A stretch of DNA of 64,000 nucleotides from Streptomyces puniciscabiei (GTDB lineage Bacteria; Actinomycetota; Actinomycetes; Streptomycetales; Streptomycetaceae): contig NZ_VFNX01000001.1 in assembly GCF_006715785.1 (NCBI RefSeq), positions 5,684,001-5,748,000 on the forward strand, read 5' to 3'. Below, piece by piece: positions 1 to 9,401 of this stretch. Under the pieces are notes generated by a model, which worked only from the letters and a program-made list of their open reading frames with translations, made no database searches and was not told the DNA's origin. The translations under genes were made by a program, and so were the position numbers. Within the stretch, counting starts at the first letter, position 1. Each line of letters begins with the position of its first letter.

Positions 1-3000
1 AGCAGCCCGGCCAGCAGCGCGGCCAGCGGCGCGAGGCTCACCCGGTCCTTCTCGCGCTCCTTCGCCGTGACGCCGGTGCGCGGGAACAGGGCGAGCGCGC
101 CGAGCAGGGCCGCGCCCGGCACCGCGAACATGAAGACGCGCAGCGCCATCTCACCGCCGTACGACTGCATGCCGAAGCCGAGGAACGGCACGAAGGTGAG
201 CACCAGCAGGGAACGCTCGCGGTAGCGGTGGAAGCGCCGGCGCCACCAGCCCCAGCAGGCGAAGGCCATGACCGAGCCGGCCAGCAGCACCCGGGTGTAC
301 AGCACCAGCTTGTGGGTCGAGCTGCCGCCCTGGATCCGGCCGGAGACGGAGGTCGAGACGTTGCTGCCGACTCCGCCGACCCCGCCGAACAGGTCGTTGA
401 AGTGCCCGGACCAGTACGGCTCGGCCATGAAGCCGACCCAGACGGCGACGACCACCGCGAACAGCAGCGGCAGGCCGCGCAGTTCGGACCGGCCGAGCAG
501 GACGAGGGCGGCGAGCACGCCGAGCATGACGAACGGGGTGAGCTGGTGGGCGGGGACGCTCGCCGCGTACAGGCCGATCAGCACCAGGAGCAGGACGGCC
601 CGCTGGCGTCGGTCCGCCGGCTCCACCTCCGCCTCGCCCGGGCGGAACTTCGTCCAGATGACGCGCGGCGGGCGGAACCAGACCAGCAGGATCGCCACGA
701 ACATCAGGTACAGCAGGTAGGTGAAGCCCTGCGGGGAGAAGTAGTCCTGACCGACCCAGCCGCACAGCACGAACAGCCAGACGCCGGTCCACTTCGCCCG
801 CCAGCTCGCCCGCAGCGACCGTGTGATCAGGAACATCGGCGCCAGGTAGGCGAGTTGGACGGCGGTCGGCCACCAGCGGATGACCTCGGTGAAGTCGGTG
901 ACCCCGCAGGCCCGGCCGACGAACGCGGCCACCGCGAAGAAGCCGGGCCAGCTCCAGCGGGCGTCCAGGTCCGGTACGGCGGACCCGGTGCGGTCGATGT
1001 AGTCGATGAACCCGAGGTGCTGCCAGGCCGTCGGGAACCGCGGCTCGGTCTCGATCACCGCGGGCAGCGCGTGCAGCGAGACGACCGTCGCCACCAGCGT
1101 GAGCAGCAGCAGCGCCCGGTGCTCGCGGCGCAGCCACAGCAGCGCGGCGAAGACGGTGACCAGCAGGGCCGCTCCGACGAGGGTCGGCAGCGGCAGCACG
1201 GAGACCAGCCCGAGCCCGCCCATCCGGTCCAGATCGGCCTCGCCGAGCCGCAGCGCGGGCACCCAGTACAGCAGCAGCGCGGCGATCAGCAGACAGCCGA
1301 GGACGACACCGGTACGGGTGGGCAGCAGCCGCTGCCCAAGCGGCACGGGAGCCCGCGGCTCCTCGGGCGCGGGCCCCTCGGCCTCGGGTCCGTCCGGTAC
1401 GGGCTCCTGCGGAAGGGGCGCGTCGCTCTCCACCACGGAGTCCATTTTCCCGAGGGACACCGCCAACTCCTCCTCGGTGAACGGCGCGTCGACCTCCGCC
1501 GCCTCCGCCTCCCTCAGCAGTTCGGCCTCGGCCGGGCCCAGCGAGGCCTCGCTGCCGGGCTCTCGCTCTTCCACCGGAAGCCCCACCGGACGGCCCACCG
1601 GAAGCGCCCGTGGCGGCACCGGCGTGCCGGCGGGCGGGGTGCCGGGGCCCGGGCGGACGTCCGGGCGGCGCTCCACATGGTCGAAGTCGACATGGATGCC
1701 GAGGGCGAGGGTGTCGGAGTCCAGCGCCCAGGCCGGGCTGTGCCGGCGCGCCGGGGCGGAAGCCGGGACCTCTCGTGTGCCCAGGTCGGCGAGGTCCCCG
1801 TCGGGCGGAGCCGTGTCGGGCACGGCGTCGGTCGCCGTCCGGACCGTCCGCCACAGCCTCGGCGCGGCGATCGCGGCGATCACCGCGAGGCTGGCGGCCT
1901 CGGCGACACCCGCGCCGGTCAGCCCCATCCGGGGCAGGAGCAGCAGGGTCAGGCCCAGCACCAGCACGCACAGCAGGCCCTGGAGCCAGGCGAGTCCGGC
2001 GGTGCGGCTGCGCGCGCGCAGCACCGCGAAGTAGGTCTCGATCACGACCCGCAGCACCGAGCCGACCGCGAGCCAGCGCAGCAGCGGGGTCGCCGCGTGC
2101 GCGTAGCCCGAGCCGAACACGCCGAGGATCCAGGGCGCGCCGATGATCCACAGGGCCGCGATCGGCAGCATGATGCGGGCCATCCGCTTCAGTGCGGCGC
2201 GGGTGTAGCCGGCCAGCCGTCCCGGGTCGTGCGAGCCCTCGACCGTGAGGGACGCGCCCATGTTGATGGCGAGCAGGTCGGTGGTGCCGCCGATGGTGGT
2301 GGCGATGTAGAAGTAGGCGTTCTCGGCGGAGCTGACCTGGGAGGCGACGATCACCGGGACGAGGTAGATCACCGCGAGCGAGAACAGCGAACCGGTGTAG
2401 TCCCCGGCCAGGAACCTGCCGACCTGCTTCAGTGTCGGCGGTCCGGCGTGTCCCTCGGTCGCCTCGACGTGCCGGGGCACCAGGCGCCGGAACACCAGCC
2501 ACCCCAGCGGCACCGCCGAGGTGGCGATCGCGGCCACCCAGGAGACGAAGACTCCGGTGGTCGCGAGGGCGGTGGCGAACGCGACGAGCAGGGCCAGCTT
2601 CACGGCCGAGAACACCGTGTTGCCCACCGGCACCCAGGTCGCGCTGCGCAGTCCGGTCAGCACACCGTCCTGCAGGGTGAGCACGTTCCAGGCGATGACG
2701 GCCAGGATGAAGCCGAGCCCGTTGACCGTCCCGTGCAGGAACCGGTACGACGGCCCCCAGGTGTCCAGGGTCAGCAGGAACACCCCGGCGGCCACCGCCA
2801 CCAGCAGCGAACTGCCCGCGTACGTGCTGAAGATGAGCCGCCCGGTGCGTCTGCCGGCCACCGGGATGAAGCGGGCCAGGGCGCCGGTCAGGGTGACCGC
2901 GGTCAGGCCGGCGAGGAACTTCATCGCGGCGATGGCGGCCGACCCCTGCCCGACCGCGTCCTCGGAGTAGTAGCGTGCCGCGGCCAGCCAGAAGCCGAGC

Positions 3001-3170
3001 CCGAGGACGGCGGAGATGCCGGTGTTGAGCATCAGCGCGTAGGCGTTGCGGAACAGCGGGCTGCCGCCGGGGGACCGGCCCGTCCGGGGCAGCCGGAGAC
3101 GGCGCCCGGACCTCTCGGGCGCCTGTGCGTCGGTCGTCGTGGACTCGGTCGTGGTCGTCGTGTCAGACAC
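1..3170 (-). CDS. Polysaccharide flippase fused to a C-terminal polytopic membrane domain (3' end outside window)
   Basis: The gene starts at GTG 3170, overlaps the upstream deacetylase stop by 8 bases, and reads to the window edge (about 1056 codons seen, no stop). Residues about 30-445 are a run of hydrophobic helices with the look of a Wzx/MATE-type oligosaccharide flippase. Residues about 447-610 are a hydrophilic Pro/Glu/Asp-rich linker. From about 615 a second set of membrane helices begins, with loops rich in Trp, Phe and Tyr that resemble membrane glycosyltransferases or glycan polymerases. Inference: export, and possibly polymerisation or transfer, of a lipid-linked surface glycan made by the three upstream genes. 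The start is supported by the tight overlap. The second domain's family is uncertain. Confidence 0.75.
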   Translation of the reverse strand, partial: MSDTTTTTESTTTDAQAPERSGRRLRLPRTGRSPGGSPLFRNAYALMLNTGISAVLGLGFWLAAARYYSEDAVGQGSAAIAAMKFLAGLTAVTLTGALARFIPVAGRRTGRLIFSTYAGSSLLVAVAAGVFLLTLDTWGPSYRFLHGTVNGLGFILAVIAWNVLTLQDGVLTGLRSATWVPVGNTVFSAVKLALLVAFATALATTGVFVSWVAAIATSAVPLGWLVFRRLVPRHVEATEGHAGPPTLKQVGRFLAGDYTGSLFSLAVIYLVPVIVASQVSSAENAYFYIATTIGGTTDLLAINMGASLTVEGSHDPGRLAGYTRAALKRMARIMLPIAALWIIGAPWILGVFGSGYAHAATPLLRWLAVGSVLRVVIETYFAVLRARSRTAGLAWLQGLLCVLVLGLTLLLLPRMGLTGAGVAEAASLAVIAAIAAPRLWRTVRTATDAVPDTAPPDGDLADLGTREVPASAPARRHSPAWALDSDTLALGIHVDFDHVERRPDVRPGPGTPPAGTPVPPRALPVGRPVGLPVEEREPGSEASLGPAEAELLREAEAAEVDAPFTEEELAVSLGKMDSVVESDAPLPQEPVPDGPEAEGPAPEEPRAPVPLGQRLLPTRTGVVLGCLLIAALLLYWVPALRLGEADLDRMGGLGLVSVLPLPTLVGAALLVTVFAALLWLRREHRALLLLTLVATVVSLHALPAVIETEPRFPTAWQHLGFIDYIDRTGSAVPDLDARWSWPGFFAVAAFVGRACGVTDFTEVIRWWPTAVQLAYLAPMFLITRSLRASWRAKWTGVWLFVLCGWVGQDYFSPQGFTYLLYLMFVAILLVWFRPPRVIWTKFRPGEAEVEPADRRQRAVLLLVLIGLYAASVPAHQLTPFVMLGVLAALVLLGRSELRGLPLLFAVVVAVWVGFMAEPYWSGHFNDLFGGVGGVGSNVSTSVSGRIQGGSSTHKLVLYTRVLLAGSVMAFACWGWWRRRFHRYRERSLLVLTFVPFLGFGMQSYGGEMALRVFMFAVPGAALLGALALFPRTGVTAKEREKDRVSLAPLAALLAGL

Positions 3171-3963
3171 GGGAACGGATGGCCTTCCGGCGGACCTGAC
3201 GTGCTCTGCGGACGAGGGCGTAGCCCTTGGTGAGGGCGCGGTCCCTGGCGAAGGTGCGGGCGACGGCCCGGCCGTGCAGCAGCCGCTCGAACTCCTCCAC
3301 GCCGGTGGAGCGCCGGACCGTGACCCGTTGCAGCGCGTACGGCCCCTGGCGGCGGCGGGCGAGGGCGTTGCCGACGGCGAGGGCCTGGACGTAGCCGTCC
3401 TCGCGCACGGCCCGGCGGACCCTGCGGTCGGAGTAGCCGTAGGGGTAGGCGAACGACACCGGCCGGGCACCGAGTTCGTCGGTGAGGATCCGTGTGCAGC
3501 GGGCCAGATCCGTGCGCAGGGCTTCGTCGCCCAGCTGGTCGAGCTGCGGGTGGGTGTGGCTGTGCCCGCCGATCTCGACCCCGGCGGCGGTCAGTTCGCG
3601 CACCTGCCGCCAGTCGAGCATGGCGTCCAGGCCGCCCCCGGTGTCGTACGCGCCCCTGATCCAGCCGGTGGAGACGAACAGGGTGGCCGGGAAGCCGTGC
3701 TTGGCGAGGACGGGCAGGGCGTGCCGGTGCACGCCCTCGTAGCCGTCGTCGAAGGTGATCAGCACCGGCCGGGCGGGCAGCGGGCGGCCGGAGCGCCAGC
3801 GGTCCGCGAGCTCGGCGGTGGTGACCGGGGTCAGCCCCAGGTCGCCGATGAGCGCCATCTGCTCCGTGAACGCCTCCGGCGCGACCGACAGGGCACGGGT
3901 GGCGTCGTTGGGGGCGGTGGCCACGGAGTGGTACATCAGGATCGGTACGGGAGTGTCAGCCAT
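3163..3963 (-). CDS. Polysaccharide deacetylase (carbohydrate esterase 4 / NodB type)
   Basis: A 266-residue protein with the NodB homology signature: residues 70-75 TFDDGY supply the catalytic and metal-binding aspartates, and HSHTH at 134-138 supplies the two metal-binding histidines. There is no signal peptide, so it is either cytoplasmic or exported in an unrecognised way. Enzymes of this class remove N-acetyl groups from GlcNAc-containing glycans. It overlaps the glycosyltransferase before it (8 bp) and the flippase after it (8 bp), so the genes are translationally coupled. Inference: it modifies the glycan assembled by this operon, but the substrate cannot be read from sequence. Confidence 0.88.
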   Translation of the reverse strand: MADTPVPILMYHSVATAPNDATRALSVAPEAFTEQMALIGDLGLTPVTTAELADRWRSGRPLPARPVLITFDDGYEGVHRHALPVLAKHGFPATLFVSTGWIRGAYDTGGGLDAMLDWRQVRELTAAGVEIGGHSHTHPQLDQLGDEALRTDLARCTRILTDELGARPVSFAYPYGYSDRRVRRAVREDGYVQALAVGNALARRRQGPYALQRVTVRRSTGVEEFERLLHGRAVARTFARDRALTKGYALVRRARQVRRKAIRSRV

Positions 3964-5074
3964 CGGTGCCCCCTTGGTGCCGTTCGCCGCCGTGTCCGGC
4001 GCGCTCGATGGCGTCGGCGTCGGCCGCTACGTCCCGGTCGCCGGTCGGTCCACCGCCGACCGGGGCCGCCTCGGCGCTGCCCGTGGGCCGCCGGCCGACC
4101 TGCTGGACCGGCGCCGACGAGAAAGCCGTACCGTTCCGGCGTGCCTTCAGGGTCCCCACCGCATAGCCGCCGGCGGCGCTCAGCACCCCGGCGACGATCG
4201 CGCCAGCGCGTCCGGCGCCGCCCGGCCGGGCGAGCAGGGCGTCCCGCAGGCCACGAGCGACCCCGGCGGGCAGCACCCTGGTGGTGTACCGGCGTTCGGA
4301 CTCCAGGCCCTTGTCCGCGCCGACGCTCCTCGCGACCAGCGCCTTGGACAGGCCCTCGGCGTAGGTGCGGGTGCGGAAGTAGGCGAAGTGCTCACGGGGT
4401 TCGGGGACCCGGTGGTGGATCACCGCGCGGTCGTCGATGAGCAGCACGGCGTCGGGGCGGGCCCGGGTGAGGCGGATGCACAGCTCCGTCTCCTCGCAGC
4501 CGAGGGGGCGCCGGTCGCCGTCACGGCCGATGCCGGTCGCGAAGCCGCCCGCCGCCTCGAACGCCGTACGCCGGAAGGAGGCGTTTCCGCCCAGGACGTT
4601 GCGGACCCGGACCCGGCCCGGCGGCAGCCCCTTGTAGGTGCAGCCCACCACCCAGTCGAACTCCTCCGGGAACCAGGCCGGCCGCCGGCCCGAGGCCCAG
4701 ACGGGCACCGTGCGGCCGCCGACCGCCATGACCCGCGGATCGGCGTAGCCCTCGGCGAAGCGGCGCAGCCAGTCGCGTTCGGCCACGGCGTCGTCGTCCA
4801 GGAAGGCGATGACCTCGCCGTGGCAGGCGGCGATGCCGGTGTTGCGGCCGGCGGACAGGCCGCGCGGGCCCGCGTTGGCCAGCACCCGGACGTCCGCGCT
4901 CTGCTTGTACTCGCGCTCCAGCCGGTCCTTCAGGGCCGGGTTGTGGTCCACGACCAGGAGCGTCTCCAGCGCCGGATACGACTGCGCGCGCACCGAGGAG
5001 ACCGCCGCGAGGATGTCCTCCCAGCGGTCCTCGGTGTACACGCAGATCACGACGGAGATGCCGGGATCTCTCAA
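3956..5074 (-). CDS. Family 2 glycosyltransferase
   Basis: A 372-residue GT-A fold glycosyltransferase. It opens with the typical beta-strand ISVVICVYT, has a DDD metal/nucleotide-sugar motif at about residues 93-95, and a later GCEETELCIR segment of the ED-type catalytic region. I chose a TTG start at 5074: TTG overlaps the TGA of the upstream gene (TTGA), a GGAGAGG ribosome-binding site sits 5 bases upstream, and the family's first strand follows at once. The last 70 residues or so are low-complexity and Gly/Ala-rich. It is the second gene of the glycan operon. Donor and acceptor are unknown. Confidence 0.85.
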   Translation of the reverse strand: MRDPGISVVICVYTEDRWEDILAAVSSVRAQSYPALETLLVVDHNPALKDRLEREYKQSADVRVLANAGPRGLSAGRNTGIAACHGEVIAFLDDDAVAERDWLRRFAEGYADPRVMAVGGRTVPVWASGRRPAWFPEEFDWVVGCTYKGLPPGRVRVRNVLGGNASFRRTAFEAAGGFATGIGRDGDRRPLGCEETELCIRLTRARPDAVLLIDDRAVIHHRVPEPREHFAYFRTRTYAEGLSKALVARSVGADKGLESERRYTTRVLPAGVARGLRDALLARPGGAGRAGAIVAGVLSAAGGYAVGTLKARRNGTAFSSAPVQQVGRRPTGSAEAAPVGGGPTGDRDVAADADAIERAGHGGERHQGGTDG

Positions 5075-5892
5075 GACACCTCTCCCCGGACCGCGTCGAG
5101 CATCGGCGAGTGGTGTTCCTGGCGGCGCAGCTCGCGCCGGTTGGAGCGTTCCTTGAGGATGACCTTGAGCACCCGGAACCCGTCGCGCACGGCCCGCAGG
5201 TTGCTGGTGCCGTGGATGCGCAGGTACTCGTGGCTCGGGATCTCCTGGACCTTCAGACCGGCCTTGACCACTCTGATGTTCATCAGCGTCTCGACCTCGA
5301 AGCCGGTGCAGTCGAGGTCGATCTTGTCCAGGCAGTGCCGCCAGAACGCGTTGTAGCCGTAGCACAGATCGGTGTAGCGCGCGCCGAACTTGCGGTTGAC
5401 CACCGCGCACAGGGCCCGGTTGCCGAGCTTGCGGATGAAGGTCATGTCGTCGGTGCCGCCGCCGTTGGCGAAGCGCGAGCCCTTGGCGAAGTCGGCGCCG
5501 GAGACCAGCGCGGAGACGTAACTGACGATCTCGCCGCCGTCGGCCGAGCCGTCCGCGTCGACCATCACGATGATGTCGCCGCTGCACGCCTCGAACCCGG
5601 TGATCAGGGCATCGCCCTTGCCCCTGCCGTGCTGTTCGACGACCTTGACGTCCGGCCACAGGGAACGGGCCACCTCGACGGTGTCGTCCGTGGAATTGCC
5701 GTCCACCAGGACGACTTCGTGTATCCAGTCCGGGAGTGTCTTGAAGACGTAGGGCAGATTCTCCGCCTCATTCATGGCGGGAATCACCACGCTCACCGGC
5801 GGAGTGATCGCCAGGTGGGAGGAGATCGGCCGGTAGTGCGTGGCGATTAAAGGATCTTGCCCGGCACTGGGCGGGCGCAGGACGGAACTCAT
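5071..5892 (-). CDS. DPM1-like polyprenyl glycosyltransferase, family 2
   Basis: A 273-residue GT-2 enzyme. The N-terminal nucleotide-binding strand is PVSVVIPAMNE, followed by VDGNSTDDT and the metal-binding MVDADGS. The compact length and late conserved SHEYLRIHG region resemble dolichol/polyprenol-phosphate mannose or glucose synthases lacking a membrane domain. Start ATG 5892 is preceded by GAGAGGGAAAAGACTC, a usable ribosome-binding site. It is the first gene of the four-gene minus-strand operon. Inference: it loads a sugar on a lipid or protein carrier for the pathway ending in the flippase. Sugar specificity is not visible. Confidence 0.85.
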   Translation of the reverse strand: MSSVLRPPSAGQDPLIATHYRPISSHLAITPPVSVVIPAMNEAENLPYVFKTLPDWIHEVVLVDGNSTDDTVEVARSLWPDVKVVEQHGRGKGDALITGFEACSGDIIVMVDADGSADGGEIVSYVSALVSGADFAKGSRFANGGGTDDMTFIRKLGNRALCAVVNRKFGARYTDLCYGYNAFWRHCLDKIDLDCTGFEVETLMNIRVVKAGLKVQEIPSHEYLRIHGTSNLRAVRDGFRVLKVILKERSNRRELRRQEHHSPMLDAVRGEVS

Positions 5893-6271
5893 GAGTCTTT
5901 TCCCTCTCGTCCGGTGGACCGCCCACCCCCGGGCGGCCCGGCTCTTTGTCCGGTTCGAAAGGGGGGTTCTCATCTTCGGCACGGAACACCGATCTCCCAA
6001 TCGGTCTCTGTGCACGCCGATGAGCTGGCAAAGTGGCCGGTCCGCCGGAGAAGAACGGCAGCCGGTCGCGCGGCACGACTCGGTCACAGTTGCGGTCACC
6101 GAGCACGGCACCCCCCTACCGCGCCCCGCGCCGGTGGACGCCGCGGCCCTGAGCCCTCCCCTGGAGCCGTGTGCCGACGTGCCGGTGCGGGTGAGATGTA
6201 CGACGGTATTGACGATTGAACCCGAAAGGCAACCCCTGGGGGACTGCCTCACAGTTTTGTTGGTTTGGCCG
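5893..6271. other. 379-bp non-coding region upstream of the glycan operon
   Basis: No convincing gene is present. It holds one short inverted repeat, ACCGAT-N6-ATCGGT (5988-6005), about 100 bases upstream of the first glycosyltransferase, which could be an operator. No confident sigma-factor promoter is recognisable. The region must contain the operon promoter because the next gene upstream ends at 6272. Confidence 0.4.
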
Positions 6272-6670
6272 TTACACAACTTTGGCCGGTGTTGCTCGCT
6301 GTTGTGTGCGTTTTCCGGAAATCTGTTCCCGGATCACGACCAGGAGCAGAAGCAGCAGGCTCAGCACGGTCACCGCGATCACCCCGCCGCGGACCGACCA
6401 GCGGTGCACCGCGAGCATGCCTTGGGCGATCAGCATGTTGACGACGACCGAGCCCGCAAGGGCGCACAGCGCGCGGCCGAAGGGATCCAGCCCGCGCAAC
6501 GCCGCGGCGAGCGCCGTGGCCGGCGCCGCGAGCAGGAAGAGCAGGCTGCACGGGCCGCGCAGTGGAGAGTCGGAGTCGGCGAGAGCGAGCAGCGCGCCGG
6601 TCAGTGCCACGGCGGTCGCGGCCCCCGCGAGCAGCGGCAATGAAGATGTCTTGGTGTGGATGGTCTGCAT
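6272..6670 (-). CDS. Small four-helix integral membrane protein, unknown function
   Basis: A 132-residue protein with about four hydrophobic segments: LPLLAGAATAVALTGALL near the start, two consecutive segments around the middle, and a very hydrophobic AVTVLSLLLLLLVVI stretch near the end, followed by a short basic tail. I chose ATG 6670 because upstream in-frame sequence looks non-coding. It is not a family I recognise by name. It lies upstream of the glycan operon in the same direction but 379 bases away, so co-transcription is possible but not shown. Confidence 0.65.
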   Translation of the reverse strand: MQTIHTKTSSLPLLAGAATAVALTGALLALADSDSPLRGPCSLLFLLAAPATALAAALRGLDPFGRALCALAGSVVVNMLIAQGMLAVHRWSVRGGVIAVTVLSLLLLLLVVIREQISGKRTQQRATPAKVV

Positions 6671-6909
6671 GGCCGACTTTGCCCCCCGACGTGCCGGATG
6701 CCGGGCTTCAATGTGGCGCAGTCCATGGGGGGCCGTCAAGACGGCAATTGTCGAACCGTCAACAGGGCTCCATGTCCATGTAATAGGTGAGCGGTGAACG
6801 TTTCGCGTTGATCCTGTTGAGACCCCAAAAGTCTTGGCATGGACACTTCCCGTCAACACGCGTAGTTGCTACGACAGTTGTGGCAGAGATCCTGCTAAAG
6901 GGAGGTTCC

Positions 6910-7704
6910 ATGAGACGTTCCCGACTTACCGGATTCGTGACCTCGCTCCTCCTCGCCGCCGGCCTCGGTCTCACCGGCGCCGGCCATGCGGCCGCCGCCA
7001 CCGGAGGCTATGTGGCCCTCGGCGACTCCTACTCCTCCGGAGTCGGCGCGGGCAGCTACATCAGCTCCAGCGGCTCCTGCGATCGCAGCACCAAGGCGTA
7101 CCCGTACCTGTGGAACGCCGCCCACAGCCCGTCCTCGTTCGCCTTCAACGCCTGCTCGGGCGCCACGACGGACGACGTCATGGCGAACCAGCTCGGCTCG
7201 CTGAACTCCTCCACCTCACTGGTGTCCCTCACCATCGGCGGGAACGACGCCGGCTTCTCCGACGTCATGACGACCTGTGTGATCCAGTCCGACAGCGCCT
7301 GCATCGACCGGATCAACACGGCCAAGGCGTACGTCGACTCCACGCTCCCCGGCAAGCTGGACACCGTCTACAACGCGATCAGCGCCAAGGCCCCCGGCGC
7401 CCGGGTGGTCGTGCTCGGCTATCCCCGCTTCTACCTGCTCGGCCAGACCTGCCTCGGGCTCTCCGACACCAAGCGGTCCGCGATCAACGGCGCGGCCGAC
7501 TACATCGACGCCGCCATCCAGAAGCGCGCCCAGGCCCACGGCTTCGTCTTCGGCGACGTCCGCACCGCCTTCTCCACCCACGAGATCTGCTCCGGCGACT
7601 CGTGGCTGCACAGCGTCAACTGGCTCGACATCGGCGAGTCGTACCACCCCACCGCCGCCGGTCACTCGGGCGGCTATCTGCCGGTGTTCACGAACAACGC
7701 GTGA
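6910..7704 (+). CDS. Secreted SGNH-family lipase/esterase
   Basis: A 264-residue exported hydrolase. A signal peptide spans residues 1-30 (MRRSR, hydrophobic core, Ala-rich cleavage region). Block I is GDSYSSG with the nucleophile Ser at about 40, block III is GGND, and block V is SYHPT with the catalytic His. Six mature-region cysteines can form disulfides as in the Streptomyces SGNH lipases. A strong AAGGGAGG ribosome-binding site precedes ATG 6910. By length and motifs it matches the group containing the S. coelicolor SCO1725 and S. rimosus lipases (recollection, not searched). It is monocistronic and converges on the kinase gene 18 bases away. Confidence 0.93.
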   Translation: MRRSRLTGFVTSLLLAAGLGLTGAGHAAAATGGYVALGDSYSSGVGAGSYISSSGSCDRSTKAYPYLWNAAHSPSSFAFNACSGATTDDVMANQLGSLNSSTSLVSLTIGGNDAGFSDVMTTCVIQSDSACIDRINTAKAYVDSTLPGKLDTVYNAISAKAPGARVVVLGYPRFYLLGQTCLGLSDTKRSAINGAADYIDAAIQKRAQAHGFVFGDVRTAFSTHEICSGDSWLHSVNWLDIGESYHPTAAGHSGGYLPVFTNNA

Positions 7705-7711
7705 CCCGAAC

Positions 7712-7747
7712 GGGCTCGCCCCTCAGGGTGAACTCGACGGCGAGCCC
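7712..7747. terminator. Inverted repeat between convergent lipase and kinase genes
   Basis: Nine-base arms GGGCTCGCC and GGCGAGCCC are separated by 18 bases. They begin 7 bases after the lipase stop and run into the last codons of the kinase gene. There is no T-run, as is usual in Streptomyces. Likely transcription terminator, possibly acting both ways. Confidence 0.4.
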
Positions 7748-9339
7748 GATGCCGATGCGGAGGCCCCGCCCGACGGGGTCTCCGTCGCCGTGGCCGTCTT
7801 GCAGCTCACCGAGAACGGGACCGCGTCCGACGTGGTCTGCACCGGAGCACGCACCTTCACCTTGATCCGATCCTCGGTCGTCCCGCTGCCGCGGTACACC
7901 GTCAGGGTCACCCGCACCTGCCGGGTCTTCCCGCCTCCCTCCGGGAACGACAGCGTGTGCCACCCCGGGTCGGACACGGATCCGCGGGTCGTCACCCAGC
8001 GGTACTCCACCTGCGCGGGCAGCCGCCCCACCGTGAACGTCGCCGTGAACGAGGGCGTCTGCGCGGCGGGCGGCGGACAACTCCCCGAGTACGTCGTGTG
8101 CGCGCCGGCCACCGTGACATCCACGGACTGCGCCGGCTGTGTGTCCGACGACGTGCTGCCGCTCGACGGCGGCGGCGACGACGTGCCCGCGTCCGTGCTG
8201 CCGTGCGCGGTCGGCGTCCGCGCGCCGCCGGTCACCCGGGTGCCGCCGCCCGCGTTCTGCTGACCGCCGCCGTGGTGACGGTTCAGCAGCGCGTACGTCA
8301 GCCCCGCCAGCGCGAGCGCCAGCACGAGCAGGCCCGCCACCAGTACCGCGCCCGCCCGGCGGGTGCGCTGCGGCCCGTCGGGCGCCATGGACGTCGTGGG
8401 TGCCGGAGTGCCGGACACGGGCAGCGGCGGCGTGGGGGAGAGCTGTGGGTGCGGGGCCGCGACCGTCGGGGCGGTGTACGGCGGCACCGGCAGCGTGGCC
8501 GCCCGGGGCGTTCCCCCGGCCGCGACGATCCGCAGCTCGTGTTCCGCCCGTTCGGCGCCGAGCCGCTCGGCGGGGTCCTTGCGCAGCAGCCCCTCGATGA
8601 CCTCGGCCAGCGGACCGGCCCGGTGCGGCGGCGGCAACTCCTCGTCCACCACGGCCCGCAGGGTGCTGATCGGGGTGTCGTACCGGAACGGTGAGACGCC
8701 CTCCACCGCCGCGTACAGCAGCACCCCCAGCGACCACAGGTCCGACTCGGGCCCCGGGGTCCGCCCCAACGCCCGCTCCGGAGCGAGGAATTCGGGCGAG
8801 CCGATCACCTCGCCGGTCATGGTCAGCGCGGAGCTGCCCTCGACCGAGGCGATCCCGAAATCGGTCAGCACCACCCGCCCGTCGTTCGCGAGCAGCACAT
8901 TGGCCGGCTTCACGTCCCGGTGCAGCACCCCGGCGGCGTGCGCCGCGCGCAGCGCGGACAGCACCTCGGCGCCGATGTGCGCGGCCCGCTGCGGCGACAG
9001 CGGACCCTCCGCCTCCAGCTGGTCGGCCAGCGACAGCCCGCGCACCAGCTCCATCACGATCCACGGCCGGCCGCCCTCCAGAGCCACGTCGTACACCGTG
9101 ACCACATTGCGGTTCGCGACCCGCGCCGCCGCCCACGCCTCCCGCTCCAGGCGCGCGTACATCCGCTCCACGTCGGAGGCGGGCAGCCCGGCCGGGGCCC
9201 GTACCTCCTTGACGGCCACCTCGCGGTGCAGCACCTCGTCCCGGGCGCGCCACACGGTGCCCATGCCGCCCTCGCCCAGCGGGGACAGCAGACGGTAGCG
9301 GCCCGCGATCACACGTTCGCGGCCCGGCTCTTCGGACAC
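7723..9339 (-). CDS. Membrane-anchored serine/threonine protein kinase
   Basis: A Hanks-type kinase of about 538 residues. Visible motifs are the GEGGMGTVW glycine loop, VAVKEV lysine, HRDVKPANVLL catalytic loop, DFG and APE. A Pro/Thr-rich juxtamembrane stretch leads to one transmembrane helix (AGAVLVAGLLVLALALAGL) at about residue 330-350, then a roughly 170-residue Ser/Thr-rich extracellular domain without recognisable PASTA repeats. I prefer GTG 9339, which has a GGGGG site 6 bases upstream and begins just before the kinase domain; an in-frame GTG at 9390 would add 17 residues. It follows the NicO-type gene by 62 bases on the same strand, so it may respond to that system. Confidence 0.9.
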   Translation of the reverse strand: MSEEPGRERVIAGRYRLLSPLGEGGMGTVWRARDEVLHREVAVKEVRAPAGLPASDVERMYARLEREAWAAARVANRNVVTVYDVALEGGRPWIVMELVRGLSLADQLEAEGPLSPQRAAHIGAEVLSALRAAHAAGVLHRDVKPANVLLANDGRVVLTDFGIASVEGSSALTMTGEVIGSPEFLAPERALGRTPGPESDLWSLGVLLYAAVEGVSPFRYDTPISTLRAVVDEELPPPHRAGPLAEVIEGLLRKDPAERLGAERAEHELRIVAAGGTPRAATLPVPPYTAPTVAAPHPQLSPTPPLPVSGTPAPTTSMAPDGPQRTRRAGAVLVAGLLVLALALAGLTYALLNRHHGGGQQNAGGGTRVTGGARTPTAHGSTDAGTSSPPPSSGSTSSDTQPAQSVDVTVAGAHTTYSGSCPPPAAQTPSFTATFTVGRLPAQVEYRWVTTRGSVSDPGWHTLSFPEGGGKTRQVRVTLTVYRGSGTTEDRIKVKVRAPVQTTSDAVPFSVSCKTATATETPSGGASASASGSPSSSP

Positions 9340-9401
9340 GGGCGCCCCCAAGGCAAGTCGCGGTGATGTCTCTCCGTCGCGTGATGTCACCTCAAGTTAG
9401 C

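Noticed and set aside
151..2502. Long open frame on the minus strand, over 780 codons
   Set aside because: Its translation is Arg/Ala/Gly/Pro low-complexity, typical of the wrong frame of a GC-rich gene. The true frame is the flippase starting at 3170.
228..3233. 1001-codon plus-strand open frame
   Set aside because: Antisense shadow of the flippase gene; rich in His/Gln/Arg with no domain pattern.
5893..6271. Small protein gene in the long intergenic region
   Set aside because: Frames of 60-120 codons exist but have no ribosome-binding site, no codon-position GC bias and low-complexity translations.
6834..6868. TTGGCA and TAGTTG as -35/-10 promoter of the SGNH lipase
   Set aside because: The spacer would be 23 bases, too long for a standard sigma-70-type promoter.
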